64,000 bases of DNA from UBA1181 sp963626555. Lineage in GTDB: Bacteria > Bacteroidota > Bacteroidia > Bacteroidales > Paludibacteraceae. Each line of letters starts with the position of its first letter. Position 1 is the first letter of the stretch. The position numbers and the translations under genes were made by a program. Shown piece by piece: positions 43,709 to 52,252 of this stretch. Under the pieces are notes generated by a model. The model saw nothing but the letters and a program-made list of their open reading frames with translations. It made no database searches and was not told where the DNA came from. The DNA lies in assembly GCA_963626555.1 (NCBI GenBank), contig CAVFXQ010000005.1, forward strand, positions 13,681-77,680, read 5' to 3'.

Positions 43709-44980
43709 TTAATCTTTGTAACTATGCAACTTCTTAAAGATGAATTTTCCAGACTCCGTCAATATTTTTTGATCAAATGGATACATTTTTCCGTCGTTCC
43801 ATTTCAAAGCTGCACATTCTCCACCTTCCGCACTATAACTCCAGTTACACCAACTAACCACCTGATGTCCATCGTTGTCTCCTGCAAATATCTTCAACCA
43901 TTTGTCGGTCATCGCAGGACTGAAATTGGTCAACCCACTTGCATCCGTCGTACCAAACTCCGTAACGAATATCGGTAACGCCTTCAAGATACATGGTACA
44001 CCCAAAGCAGAATCGCCATGCTGCATTGGTGTCATAAAATCCGCTCCCACACATCCAAATGTAGTGTCTATAGGAGTTCCATCATTGTGAGACGCAGCAT
44101 AAAAATGGAAAGAATACATCAAATTATCATACACCTCACCATTAGGTTGTTGAGGCTCTTGTCCGATCACATCCTGTGGACGCTGACACCATTCTGGTGT
44201 TCCACATATACAAACAACATCTTTATCCTTCGCACGAATAATCTTCAACATGCTTTCACAATAAGGCTTTATGTGTCGTTTCCATGTAACACTTCCCTTA
44301 CTCGAATTTGGCTCATTACACAACTCGTACAAAACATGTTTTTGATACTGAAAACGTTGTGAGCAATAAGTCCAAAAATCCGCCGCCAAATCAATTCCTG
44401 AAACAGGATGTTTACGATAGCGAACATTCTGTGGATTACCTGGATTCAAAACGTGCCAATCTATCAAACAATACATTCCATTCTCAGCACACCATTTCAC
44501 AACATTCTCTAAATGTTTTGATCTATGGGTTGCGTTATATGCGTATCCTCCCTCCTCATCAACATATACAGCCAAACGGAAAACATTGCAATTCCAATCT
44601 TTTCTAAGAGACTTTATATTCTCCTCCGTAATGTTGGCGACACCAGACCACTGCATCCCATGCGAACTCATTCCTCTCAACTGCACAGGATTTCCTCTTT
44701 CGTCACACAAACGTCGAACCCCGTTCTCATCCGCTTTTACCTGTAGTTTTCCCCATTTCGCAACAGGTGAACCCTTAGGATACTCGTAAGGCATTAAGAC
44801 CTCAACTTCTTTTGATTCTGGCGTTACTTTTCCGAATGGAGAAGACTTTTCTGATTTTACTTCTGTCTTCCCTTTTCCTTCACTTGATTTTTTATCTTTG
44901 TTTTCTGACGAACAACCAATCATCAACGACATCGCCAAAAACACATACGCAAATCTCATAGAAATAAACTTCTTAATCAT
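43709..44980 (-). CDS. Glycoside hydrolase family 5 lipoprotein (endoglucanase-like)
   Basis: Predicted beta-glucan hydrolase on the cell surface or in the periplasm. The 423-residue product has a lipoprotein signal with lipobox LMIGC, a polar Ser/Lys/Glu linker (about residues 25-65), and a GH5 barrel. The acid/base Glu lies in YELCNEPNSS and the nucleophile Glu in FVTEFGTTDASG; RLAVYVDE and YCLIDWHVL are the expected barrel strands. ATG 44980 is preferred to one six codons earlier because it gives a normal lipoprotein signal. No SusC/SusD genes are near, so it is not part of a classical polysaccharide locus. Confidence 0.92.
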   Translation of the reverse strand: MIKKFISMRFAYVFLAMSLMIGCSSENKDKKSSEGKGKTEVKSEKSSPFGKVTPESKEVEVLMPYEYPKGSPVAKWGKLQVKADENGVRRLCDERGNPVQLRGMSSHGMQWSGVANITEENIKSLRKDWNCNVFRLAVYVDEEGGYAYNATHRSKHLENVVKWCAENGMYCLIDWHVLNPGNPQNVRYRKHPVSGIDLAADFWTYCSQRFQYQKHVLYELCNEPNSSKGSVTWKRHIKPYCESMLKIIRAKDKDVVCICGTPEWCQRPQDVIGQEPQQPNGEVYDNLMYSFHFYAASHNDGTPIDTTFGCVGADFMTPMQHGDSALGVPCILKALPIFVTEFGTTDASGLTNFSPAMTDKWLKIFAGDNDGHQVVSWCNWSYSAEGGECAALKWNDGKMYPFDQKILTESGKFIFKKLHSYKD

Positions 44981-45092
44981 TATATTTTCGTCTTTCAATT
45001 TATACTATAGGTTAGTAATATTTAGCAAGCGAATTTATAAATAATTCTAAAAAGAAACAACATTCATCTGATTGATTGTTTTTCTTATTCTG

Positions 45093-45809
45093 TTAGCGTC
45101 CCCAACCTGTTTTTTTCATTCTATGCATTGAATTCATTATCTTTATTTGTTTCTTAGTCAATTTTGACGAGGGATTTTTCGGATCAGACTTCAACGGTGC
45201 AGGAAGACACGCTGCCAACATTGCTGCTTCCGACCTCGTCAATTTCGACGCTGAATGTTTGTAATAATACTGTGATGCGGACTCAACTCCATAGATTCCA
45301 TCTCCTAACTCCACGACATTTAGATAAATCTCCATAATCCGTTGCTTGCTGTTAAAAGTCTCCAACAGCAATGTCATATAGGCTTCTATAGCCTTACGAA
45401 ACCACGAACGAGACGGCCATAAAAATACATTCTTTGCCGTTTGTTGCGAAATTGTACTCGCTCCATATAGCGTCTTCCCTTTTTCATTTAGTTTACGAGC
45501 TTTCTTTATCGCTTCAAAATCAAAACCATTATGGGCTAAAAACAAATTGTCCTCCGACGCTATCACCGCTGTAATCATCTGTGCTGATATTTTATCTATT
45601 GAAACCCATTCCTGATCCATCTTCATAGACTTACCATCTCGCCATTGCTCCACAACTCGAATTAACATCAAGGGCGTTACCCTCACCGAAACATAACGCA
45701 ACGAAAAGGCACTAAAAACAGACAAAACGAGCAACGAAACTAACAGCCATAATACGCTTTTCCCGACTCTTCTAAAAATTTGTCGTAGCTTCATCTTCGA
45801 AATAAACAT
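45093..45809 (-). CDS. mtgA: Monofunctional peptidoglycan transglycosylase
   Basis: GT51 enzyme that polymerises lipid II into glycan strands. The 238-residue product has one N-terminal membrane helix (about 17-37) and the GT51 motifs in order: ASEDNLFLAHNGFD (catalytic Glu), GASTISQQTAKNVFLW, RKAIEAYMTLLLE, QRIMEIYLNVVELGDGIYG and AAMLAACLPAP. No penicillin-binding domain is attached. An inner ATG at 45794 is an equally good start. It follows the YhcH-type gene by 26 bp. Confidence 0.95.
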   Translation of the reverse strand: MFISKMKLRQIFRRVGKSVLWLLVSLLVLSVFSAFSLRYVSVRVTPLMLIRVVEQWRDGKSMKMDQEWVSIDKISAQMITAVIASEDNLFLAHNGFDFEAIKKARKLNEKGKTLYGASTISQQTAKNVFLWPSRSWFRKAIEAYMTLLLETFNSKQRIMEIYLNVVELGDGIYGVESASQYYYKHSASKLTRSEAAMLAACLPAPLKSDPKNPSSKLTKKQIKIMNSMHRMKKTGWGR

Positions 45810-45835
45810 TAATTAGGGACAATTACAACAAATAA

Positions 45836-46291
45836 TTATTTATCTGTAAATCTAACTTTTACAACTAATTTCTTAATAACACCTTCTCCAATTATCGGTG
45901 CATGCGCATCATCCGGCAAAAAAATGGCGAAAGAACCAATAGGAACAGAAACAACTGTGTCAAATCTATCGTCATAGAAAAACAAATCTTTTTCTGGATA
46001 ACTTTCTGACAATTTTTCACAAGAGTTTCTATTCTTATACCCAATTCTCTCTTCTATCGTCAGTGGAATATGAATATCTAAAAACTGGTCATGTGCTTCT
46101 AATTTCGCACTCTCTACAGACCTTAAATTTTCTTCATTTACATTGATAATAAAGTCCTCATCTATCTTAATCTTTCCAACTCCATGAGTGAAATGCTTCA
46201 TATCAATTTTGTTGATTTCTTCAATTACCTTCTCAAAACCACTGCACAAATCTTTGTACAATTTCAAGTTCTCTATCGTATCAAGTATCAT
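45836..46291 (-). CDS. YhcH/YjgK/YiaL family protein
   Basis: A 151-residue beta-barrel (cupin-like) protein of the family once named beta-galactosidase beta subunit. Members are tied to sialic acid or other sugar catabolism and may act as anomerases. The metal-site pattern EAHDQFLDIH and the late VPIGSFAIFLPDDAHAP are present. Its place beside mtgA does not reveal the sugar. Confidence 0.88.
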   Translation of the reverse strand: MILDTIENLKLYKDLCSGFEKVIEEINKIDMKHFTHGVGKIKIDEDFIINVNEENLRSVESAKLEAHDQFLDIHIPLTIEERIGYKNRNSCEKLSESYPEKDLFFYDDRFDTVVSVPIGSFAIFLPDDAHAPIIGEGVIKKLVVKVRFTDK

Positions 46292-46309
46292 TCTTTTTCA
46301 AAAGTTAAC

Positions 46310-46346
46310 GAGAAGACGAGAACAATCATCTTGCTCTCGTCTTCTC
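46310..46346. terminator. Strong hairpin between glnN and the YhcH-type gene
   Basis: A perfect 12-bp stem (46310-46321 with 46335-46346) has a 13-nt loop. It lies about 50 bp after the glnN stop. The T-run is better on the plus strand; on the minus strand the T-rich part comes after a few other bases, so it may be a terminator or processing signal for glnN. Confidence 0.6.
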
Positions 46347-46395
46347 TTTTATTCATTAATTAAAAACTTTCCTTTATAGTCTATCAAGCACTATA

Positions 46396-48588
46396 CTATC
46401 TTGCACAGAATATCTCACGATATTTTGGCAACGGCCAAATATCGTCATCCACAACCAACTCTAACGCATCTATATGCTCTCGAATTTCTTCCATCGTAGG
46501 ACGTACAGTTTTGTCATACGCAGCTGCTTTCACCTCTTCATTGGCAGAATTGTGATTGGCATTGTGACGTTCTTCAGTCATTCTCTTCACCAACTTCTTG
46601 ATGGCCGTTACATGCGCAGAAATCTCACGAATCAAATCTTTCCGATCTTCCGCCAACACTTCGTATTCTTCAGCAGAAAATAGTTGCTTCAAACCACATA
46701 AATTCTCAATCAAACGATTTTGATAACTTACCGCTGTTGGAACAATATGGTTAATCGCCATATCTCCTAGAGTACGAGACTCAATCTGTACTTTTTTAGA
46801 AAATTTCTCATACTCAACCTCTACACGGCCGTGTATTTCAGCCTCTGAGAAAATACCCTCTCCCAAAAGCACCTCTTTAGATGCAGAATCTAAGTACTTT
46901 GAAATTGCTTCAGGAACACTTGTGATATTGGTCAAACCACGACGAGCAGCCTCTTTTTTCCACTCTTCTGAATATCCATCTCCATCAAAACGAACTGGTT
47001 TTGACTCTACTATTAATCTCTTCAAAACCTGGAAAATCGCCTCTTCTTTACCTTTGCCCTCATTAATCAACTTATCTACTTCTTGCTTGAATAGATTCAA
47101 TTGATGCGCTACGGCTGAATCTAAAGCAATTATCGGAGCAGCACAGTTGGCTGAAGAACCTACAGCACGAAATTCAAAACGATTCCCCGTAAATGCAAAC
47201 GGAGACGTTCTATTTCGATCCGTATTATCCAACATAATGTCTGGAATACGTGCAATTCCTAACTTTAATGCCGTCTTCTCTGCAGGTGTCATCTTATTGT
47301 CTCCTACTTGGTCTGCCAAATTGTCTAACATCAACGACAAACTCTTGCCTAAAAAGACGGAAAGAATTGCAGGAGGAGCCTCATTTGCCCCTAATCGATA
47401 AGTGTTGCTAGCACTCATTATAGATGCTCGAAGCAAATCCTGATGTTTATAAACTGCCATCATCACATTCACTAAAAAAGTGATAAATAACATATTACCT
47501 TTAGGATTCTTAGCAGGAGAAAGCAAATTTATTCCGGTATCAGTTGTCATTGACCAGTTATTGTGCTTACCTGATCCATTCACAGATGCAAATGGTTTTT
47601 CATGCAGCAACACTTGGAATGAGTGTCTGCGAGCGATTTTTTTCATCAAGTCCATCACCAACTGATTATGGTCGTTCGCCAAGTTGGCTTCTTCAAAGAT
47701 TGGGGCGAACTCAAACTGATTTGGGGCAACTTCGTTGTGGCGTGTTTTCAAAGGTATTCCTAATTTATGGGACTCAAACTCCAAATCTCGCATAAACGAC
47801 GTTACTCGTTCTGGTATAGAACCAAAATAATGGTCATCTAATTGTTGGTCTTTCGCTGAGGCATGCCCCATCAGCGTGCGTCCCGTCATACACAAATCAG
47901 GTCGTGCACTGAAAAGAGCTGAATCAACCAAAAAATACTCTTGCTCCCACCCCAAGTTCGTTTGAACCTTCGATATGTTCTTATCAAAATACTGGCAAAC
48001 CGCAACCGCCGCCTTGTCCAACGCCGAAATGGCTTTCAACAACGGTGTTTTATAATCCAAAGCCTCTCCAGTATATGAAATAAAAATTGTTGGAATACAG
48101 AGCGTCGACCCAACAACAAATGCAGGAGAAGACAAGTCCCACGCAGTATACCCTCGCGCCTCAAACGTGTTTCTCAGACCTCCATTAGGAAATGACGAAG
48201 CATCTGGCTCTTGTTGTATCAACACCTTCCCTGAGAAATGCTCAATCACTTCACCATTGTCATCAAAGTCTACGAAACCATCGTGCTTCTCTGCCGTACC
48301 ATCCGTCAAAGGCTGAAACCAGTGCGTGTAATGTGTTGCTCCTCTCTCACTCGCCCATCTACGCATTCCAGTTGCAATCTGGTCTGCTATGTTTCTGTCA
48401 AAAAGAACCCCCTTTTCAACAGCTGCGATAAAGGCCTTGTAAACATCCTTAGACAGATAATCTCTCATCTTGTCTTTGGTAAACACATTGATTGCGTAAT
48501 AGTCGGATAGATTACCCAAAGGTTTTACTACCTTTAATGGCTTTCTATTATACAACTCTTTCAACGCACTAAATCTCATGATTGCCAT
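46396..48588 (-). CDS. glnN: Glutamine synthetase type III
   Basis: Makes glutamine from glutamate and ammonia with ATP; the large GSIII form (about 75-80 kDa) is typical of Bacteroides. The 730-residue product has the GSIII N-terminus (LKELYNRKPLKVV), WASERGATHYTHWFQPLT, and the catalytic core with GWEQEYFLVD (metal Glu), HNEVAPNQFEFAP, GSGKHNNWSM (substrate His) and NTDRNRTSPFAFTGNRFEFR. GSIII lacks the adenylylation control of GSI. The second ATG (48579) is an alternative start. It is a single-gene unit with a -7 box upstream. Confidence 0.97.
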   Translation of the reverse strand: MAIMRFSALKELYNRKPLKVVKPLGNLSDYYAINVFTKDKMRDYLSKDVYKAFIAAVEKGVLFDRNIADQIATGMRRWASERGATHYTHWFQPLTDGTAEKHDGFVDFDDNGEVIEHFSGKVLIQQEPDASSFPNGGLRNTFEARGYTAWDLSSPAFVVGSTLCIPTIFISYTGEALDYKTPLLKAISALDKAAVAVCQYFDKNISKVQTNLGWEQEYFLVDSALFSARPDLCMTGRTLMGHASAKDQQLDDHYFGSIPERVTSFMRDLEFESHKLGIPLKTRHNEVAPNQFEFAPIFEEANLANDHNQLVMDLMKKIARRHSFQVLLHEKPFASVNGSGKHNNWSMTTDTGINLLSPAKNPKGNMLFITFLVNVMMAVYKHQDLLRASIMSASNTYRLGANEAPPAILSVFLGKSLSLMLDNLADQVGDNKMTPAEKTALKLGIARIPDIMLDNTDRNRTSPFAFTGNRFEFRAVGSSANCAAPIIALDSAVAHQLNLFKQEVDKLINEGKGKEEAIFQVLKRLIVESKPVRFDGDGYSEEWKKEAARRGLTNITSVPEAISKYLDSASKEVLLGEGIFSEAEIHGRVEVEYEKFSKKVQIESRTLGDMAINHIVPTAVSYQNRLIENLCGLKQLFSAEEYEVLAEDRKDLIREISAHVTAIKKLVKRMTEERHNANHNSANEEVKAAAYDKTVRPTMEEIREHIDALELVVDDDIWPLPKYREIFCAR

Positions 48589-48658
48589 AGCACGGACTTT
48601 TTAGTTTATTAAAAACGAAATTTTCTTTGCTCCCCCTTTTATTTTCAGGCTTGCGTTG

Positions 48659-48666
48659 CAAAATTA
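48659..48666 (-). promoter_or_regulatory. Candidate -7 element of glnN
   Basis: TAATTTTG on the minus strand matches TAnnTTTG, about 70 bp before the glnN start. No TTTG partner is seen at 19-21 nt, where the trmH-type terminator lies. Confidence 0.45.
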
Positions 48667-48670
48667 GCGA

Positions 48671-48704
48671 TTTTAAAAAAAACACCCCCTATTTTCAAGG
48701 GGGT
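48671..48704 (-). terminator. Terminator of the sirtuin/SpoU methyltransferase transcript
   Basis: On the minus strand a GC-rich 7-bp stem (48704-48698 with 48690-48684, five C-G pairs) is followed by a long T-run. It lies 12 bp past the stop codon at 48716. Confidence 0.88.
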
Positions 48705-48715
48705 ATTTTCTAAAA

Positions 48716-49261
48716 TTATATCATTTTTTCTAAAAATGTCCACATTATGATTCCTGCCGTTACCGAAACGTTCAGAGAATGTTTTGTACCATATTGCGGA
48801 ATCTCTATACACCCATCGGAAATATCAACTACTTTCTGGTCAACACCCTTCACTTCATTTCCTAAAACAACAGCATATTTTGTGTCCTTCTCTAATTTCA
48901 ACTCGGGCAACTTCACACTTCCTTCTACTTGTTCTATAGAATATACATAATATCCTTGTTCTTTCAAATCCTTGACAGCCTGAACGGCATCGGCATAGGA
49001 TTGCCAGTCAACTGACATTTCCGCTCCCAACGCTGTTTTGTGTATTTCAGGGTGCGGTGGCGTCGATGTGATTCCACACAAACATATCTTCTCAATTCTG
49101 AAGGCATCCGCTGTCCTAAACACAGAGCCTACATTATACATACTTCGCACATTGTCTAAAACTACCACTAATGGAAGCTTTTTCGCATTTTTATACTCTT
49201 CTGTCGTTATTCGATTTAATTCCGTTACCTCTAATTTTCTCATCACCTTCTTATTTTCCAC
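48716..49261 (-). CDS. RNA 2'-O-methyltransferase, SpoU/TrmH family
   Basis: SPOUT-class enzyme that methylates a ribose 2'-OH in tRNA or rRNA. The 181-residue product carries the three family motifs: VVVLDNVRSMYNVGSVFRTAD (motif 1 with catalytic Arg), AVVLGNEVKGVD (motif 2) and IPQYGTKHSLNVSVTAGI (motif 3). The exact site is not predictable; TrmL- or TrmH-like activity is possible. It follows the sirtuin gene by 6 bp. Confidence 0.92.
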   Translation of the reverse strand: MENKKVMRKLEVTELNRITTEEYKNAKKLPLVVVLDNVRSMYNVGSVFRTADAFRIEKICLCGITSTPPHPEIHKTALGAEMSVDWQSYADAVQAVKDLKEQGYYVYSIEQVEGSVKLPELKLEKDTKYAVVLGNEVKGVDQKVVDISDGCIEIPQYGTKHSLNVSVTAGIIMWTFLEKMI

Positions 49262-49267
49262 ATACTT

Positions 49268-49963
49268 TTATGCTTGAGACTCCAAAATTTTCTTCAGCTC
49301 TTTCATTCCCTCTGAAGCTCCTTTATTAATCATTGTCACCTTATGCGATGTATTCACAAACACTGGCTTCGGATCAACTATATAAACAGGAACATTCAAA
49401 GGAACGTAATTAATTAAAGACGCTGCTGGATATACATTTAAGGATGTACCTATTATCACAAAAATATCTGACTGAGACGCTATATTCATCGCTAACTCCA
49501 TATTAGGAACTGCTTCACCAAACCATACGATATAGGGTCTTAACTGACCGCCATCGGGTGCTTTATCTCCTACATGTATTTCGCAGTTTTCATCTGTTAG
49601 CGTTAATGTTTTTTCTACATTTCTAACAGAACATACTTTCATTATTTCACCATGTAGATGAATGATGTTTTTACTTCCTGCTCGTTCATGCAAATCATCA
49701 ATATTCTGCGTGATTATCTGAACCTCAAAGTTCTTCTCCAACTCAACCAAACCCACATGTCCATAGTTAGGCTGATGCGTATGATTCTCTCTTCGCATCT
49801 TATTGTAGAAATCAAGCACTAACTCGGGATTCCGCATAAAACCTTCTGGAGTACAAACATCTTCTACTCGATATTGATTCCACAATCCTCCAGCATCCCG
49901 AAATGTACTAATTCCACTCTCCGCACTAATTCCTGCACCTGTCAGAACAACTAATTTTTTCAT
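49268..49963 (-). CDS. cobB: NAD-dependent protein deacylase, sirtuin family
   Basis: Removes acyl groups from lysines with NAD+. The 231-residue product has VLTGAGISAESGISTFRD (NAD loop), QNIDDLHERAGS, catalytic His in HLHGEI, LRPYIVWFGEAVP and VIGTSLNVYPAASL. Tyr and Arg in YNKMRREN are in the place that gives class III (SIRT5-like) enzymes their taste for succinyl or malonyl groups. The Cys-X2-Cys pairs that hold structural zinc in most sirtuins are absent. The frame extends back to a TTG next to the upstream stop; the ATG at 49963 is used. Confidence 0.94.
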   Translation of the reverse strand: MKKLVVLTGAGISAESGISTFRDAGGLWNQYRVEDVCTPEGFMRNPELVLDFYNKMRRENHTHQPNYGHVGLVELEKNFEVQIITQNIDDLHERAGSKNIIHLHGEIMKVCSVRNVEKTLTLTDENCEIHVGDKAPDGGQLRPYIVWFGEAVPNMELAMNIASQSDIFVIIGTSLNVYPAASLINYVPLNVPVYIVDPKPVFVNTSHKVTMINKGASEGMKELKKILESQA

Positions 49964-49972
49964 CTCGGTCAA

Positions 49973-50524
49973 CTAATATTTTCTTTCAAAGATTTCAGAA
50001 TAGATAAAGGCACGACGAACCTCGTCCATATTCGTAATGTCAAGTGAAACATTCGTCGATTCTTCTTCCTCACTTTTCTTAGGGAAAGAGGATGGTTTGA
50101 ATCCCGTAGAAGACACACCTTCTTCTGTATTCAGGACGCTCATTTTCGTTTCATATTTTTTTTGCTTTTCCCTTATCTGCGATCTTTTTAAATCTTCCTC
50201 TCGCTTTCTTCTTTTCTCCGTTTCAATCCGTTCTGCCTCTGTTCTTCGTTTGATTTCTTCTAATGCTTTCTGTATAGTTTCCTCCCGTGTTTCAGACTCA
50301 TTTTGTTGTCTTGTCTCTACTGTCTGGGGACGATCGAAAACAATAGTTTTTGTACCATCAGGATTGATAATAACCCTTCGCCCTCTTTCTTGAGTCTCTG
50401 CCTCCTGCTCCTCTGTTTTTTTCTGCTCACGAGCCTGTTTTTCCGCATTCTTAGCCGATATAATCTTCGTAAGAATTGCAAGAACAATTATCACAAAATA
50501 AAACACGTTTCCTATTTCATCCAT
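49973..50524 (-). CDS. Single-pass membrane protein with long charged coiled coil
   Basis: No named function. The 183-residue product has one N-terminal membrane helix (VFYFVIIVLAILTKII), then a highly charged, mostly helical part rich in Glu, Lys and Arg (about residues 25-130), and a conserved-looking C-terminal tail (MDEVRRAFIYSEIFERKY). Proteins ending this way are common in Bacteroidales and always look like small membrane-anchored adaptors; their role is unknown. It heads the run with cobB and the SpoU methyltransferase; its stop is 10 bp from the cobB start. Confidence 0.75.
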   Translation of the reverse strand: MDEIGNVFYFVIIVLAILTKIISAKNAEKQAREQKKTEEQEAETQERGRRVIINPDGTKTIVFDRPQTVETRQQNESETREETIQKALEEIKRRTEAERIETEKRRKREEDLKRSQIREKQKKYETKMSVLNTEEGVSSTGFKPSSFPKKSEEEESTNVSLDITNMDEVRRAFIYSEIFERKY

Positions 50525-50552
50525 AACTACCTCTAAACTAATTAATACTGCA

Positions 50553-50581
50553 CTAATATAGCGAAAAAAGCCTTTCTACAA
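50553..50581 (-). promoter_or_regulatory. Candidate promoter of the coiled-coil/cobB run
   Basis: On the minus strand TTG (50581-50579), 18 nt, TATATTAG (50560-50553), one base off the -7 consensus and 29 bp before the start codon. Confidence 0.4.
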
Positions 50582-50606
50582 CCATTTCAGATGTAAAAAA
50601 GAGTTA

Positions 50607-50614
50607 TAAATTTG
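50607..50614 (+). promoter_or_regulatory. Candidate -7 element of vsr
   Basis: TAAATTTG fits TAnnTTTG and ends 23 bp before the vsr start at 50638. No clear -33 box. Confidence 0.5.
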
Positions 50615-50637
50615 CTCAGATTTCTCAAAGACACCGA

Positions 50638-51078
50638 ATGGACACGATTTCTCAAGAAAAAAGAAGTTGGACGATGAGTCGCATCAAAGGGAAGGACACA
50701 AAACCCGAACTTATAGTGCGTAAATTTCTATATGCCAATGGTTATCGTTATCGGGTCAATGTCTCTACACTACCAGGGAAACCAGACATTGTTTTAAAGA
50801 AATACCGCACCGCAATCTTTATCCACGGTTGTTTTTGGCATGGTCATGAGTGCCTTAAAGGACGAATTCCTAAATCTCATCAAGAATTCTGGACCGCTAA
50901 ATTTCAACGCAACCACGAACGAGACATTAGAGTCCGACAAGAACTAAAAAATTTAGGTTGGAACACACTCATCGTATGGGAATGTCAACTCAAACCTAAA
51001 GTTCAAGAACAAACATTCAACGAAATCCTCTATTGGCTCAACGAAGCTTATCTTCATATTTATAGGAAGAAAGACTAA
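50638..51078 (+). CDS. vsr: Very short patch repair (Vsr) mismatch endonuclease
   Basis: Nicks DNA next to T:G mismatches that arise when 5-methylcytosine deaminates. The 146-residue product has the full family pattern: RSWTMSRIKGKDTKPE at the start, catalytic Asp in LPGKPDIVLKKY, and the zinc/active-site stretch IFIHGCFWHGHECLKG, then FQRNHERDIRV and LIVWECQL. Vsr genes normally sit beside a cytosine-5 methyltransferase, but none is adjacent here; the nearest is the fragment at the left edge, about 50 kb away. It is a single plus-strand gene between minus-strand units. Confidence 0.96.
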   Translation: MDTISQEKRSWTMSRIKGKDTKPELIVRKFLYANGYRYRVNVSTLPGKPDIVLKKYRTAIFIHGCFWHGHECLKGRIPKSHQEFWTAKFQRNHERDIRVRQELKNLGWNTLIVWECQLKPKVQEQTFNEILYWLNEAYLHIYRKKD

Positions 51079-51084
51079 TCTTTT

Positions 51085-51894
51085 CTATTTGGACTTTTCT
51101 TCCTTCAAATAATCTTCCCAAACGACTTGACGAAGAAACCTTTCCTTTTTTTCCTTACTACTTTTTTGTTTGTAAGACTCCCTTTTTTCCAATTCGTCTT
51201 TCCAAAGATTGTGGTAGTAGCCACTATTCCATCGATTTACCAATTCTGCCGACCGATTGATATAAAATTCAGAAGGATCTTCCTCTTCTATCAAATACAC
51301 CTTATTTTCTGAAGGAGAATAAACGGCAGCATGAATAGTCGTAAGCAACTCCACCTCTTCTTCCGTAAGTTCTGAATCTTGCATAGAAACTAACGGATAC
51401 AGATATTCACATTGCACATCTCCATTTGAAAGGGTGTCCACCATCCTTAAAAACGAATATCCTCGATATCGGCTGTTCCTCGTTTTTACATAATGACGCT
51501 CAAAACGTAAATTATATCCTTCATAATCATACACATATCCACTGATTTTCTTCGGTGTATAGTACTTATACATTCTGCTTTTTATCTTCTTAGAATTGAA
51601 ATCATAAACCGATATAAACCTCACTTTCGTACCAAAGTGAGTCTGTACCCAGGGCTGTGAATATACAGTACCTTTTCTTACACCTGCACCAAGCTGACGT
51701 GGAGACGGCAAGTCCATGATTTTTAAAAATCCTGTAAAAGTATCACCCTCCAATGACACTATCTTAGAAGGACAAACATTTTCCTTCCTCATCTTCTCAT
51801 ATTGGAATTCCGTATATTTTCTTCCTTTATTTTGTGCATTCACAACAAAAATTGCAACAGCATACATCAATACTACACAAAACAGTTTTTTCAT
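51085..51894 (-). CDS. Exported protein of unknown function
   Basis: No family is recognised. The 269-residue product has a signal peptide (LFCVVLMYAVAIFVVNAQ), a beta-rich middle (about 35-170; VSLEGDTFTGFLKIMD and YVYDYEGYNLRFERHYV), and a strongly charged helical C-terminus (about 225-269, rich in Lys and Glu). It lies 11 bp after the DUF4491 gene and may share its transcript. It converges with vsr, the two stops being 6 bp apart. Confidence 0.65.
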   Translation of the reverse strand: MKKLFCVVLMYAVAIFVVNAQNKGRKYTEFQYEKMRKENVCPSKIVSLEGDTFTGFLKIMDLPSPRQLGAGVRKGTVYSQPWVQTHFGTKVRFISVYDFNSKKIKSRMYKYYTPKKISGYVYDYEGYNLRFERHYVKTRNSRYRGYSFLRMVDTLSNGDVQCEYLYPLVSMQDSELTEEEVELLTTIHAAVYSPSENKVYLIEEEDPSEFYINRSAELVNRWNSGYYHNLWKDELEKRESYKQKSSKEKKERFLRQVVWEDYLKEEKSK

Positions 51895-51905
51895 CTTTCC
51901 TTGTA

Positions 51906-52217
51906 TTATTTTTTCTCTTTTTTCTCACGTTTTGGAAACCACCCTTTTGCCACACGCTTCCTCTGTTCAAAGACCTCCAGAATACTCCAAAAACAAGAAA
52001 ATGCAAAAACACCCCATAATATTGAACCTACCAACGCCTCACAACAAAGCGACATCAAGACTCCGAAGATTCCGCCAATAAGGAATGCCCACCATACCTT
52101 CACTCCAAAATAATACTCTCCTTTAATTACTAACGGATGAAATATTCCTATCATCAAAAATGTCAACAACCCCACTATTAATCCGTTTACATTGTACTCA
52201 TTGATTATTTCATTCAT
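51906..52217 (-). CDS. DUF4491 family small membrane protein
   Basis: A 103-residue protein with three membrane helices. The sequence NGLIVGLLTFLMIGIFHPLV followed by KGEYYFGVKVWWAFL is characteristic of DUF4491, a Bacteroidetes/Firmicutes family of unknown role. The tail is basic (KREKKEKK), probably cytoplasmic. An ATG three codons upstream is also possible. Confidence 0.82.
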   Translation of the reverse strand: MNEIINEYNVNGLIVGLLTFLMIGIFHPLVIKGEYYFGVKVWWAFLIGGIFGVLMSLCCEALVGSILWGVFAFSCFWSILEVFEQRKRVAKGWFPKREKKEKK

Positions 52218-52252
52218 ACATCTCATTCTTTACAATAAATCATTTCAAATAG

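Noticed and set aside
42043..44980. Polysaccharide utilisation locus around the GHL10 and GH5 genes
   Set aside because: No SusC, SusD or HTCS gene is near; the neighbours are mtgA and men genes.
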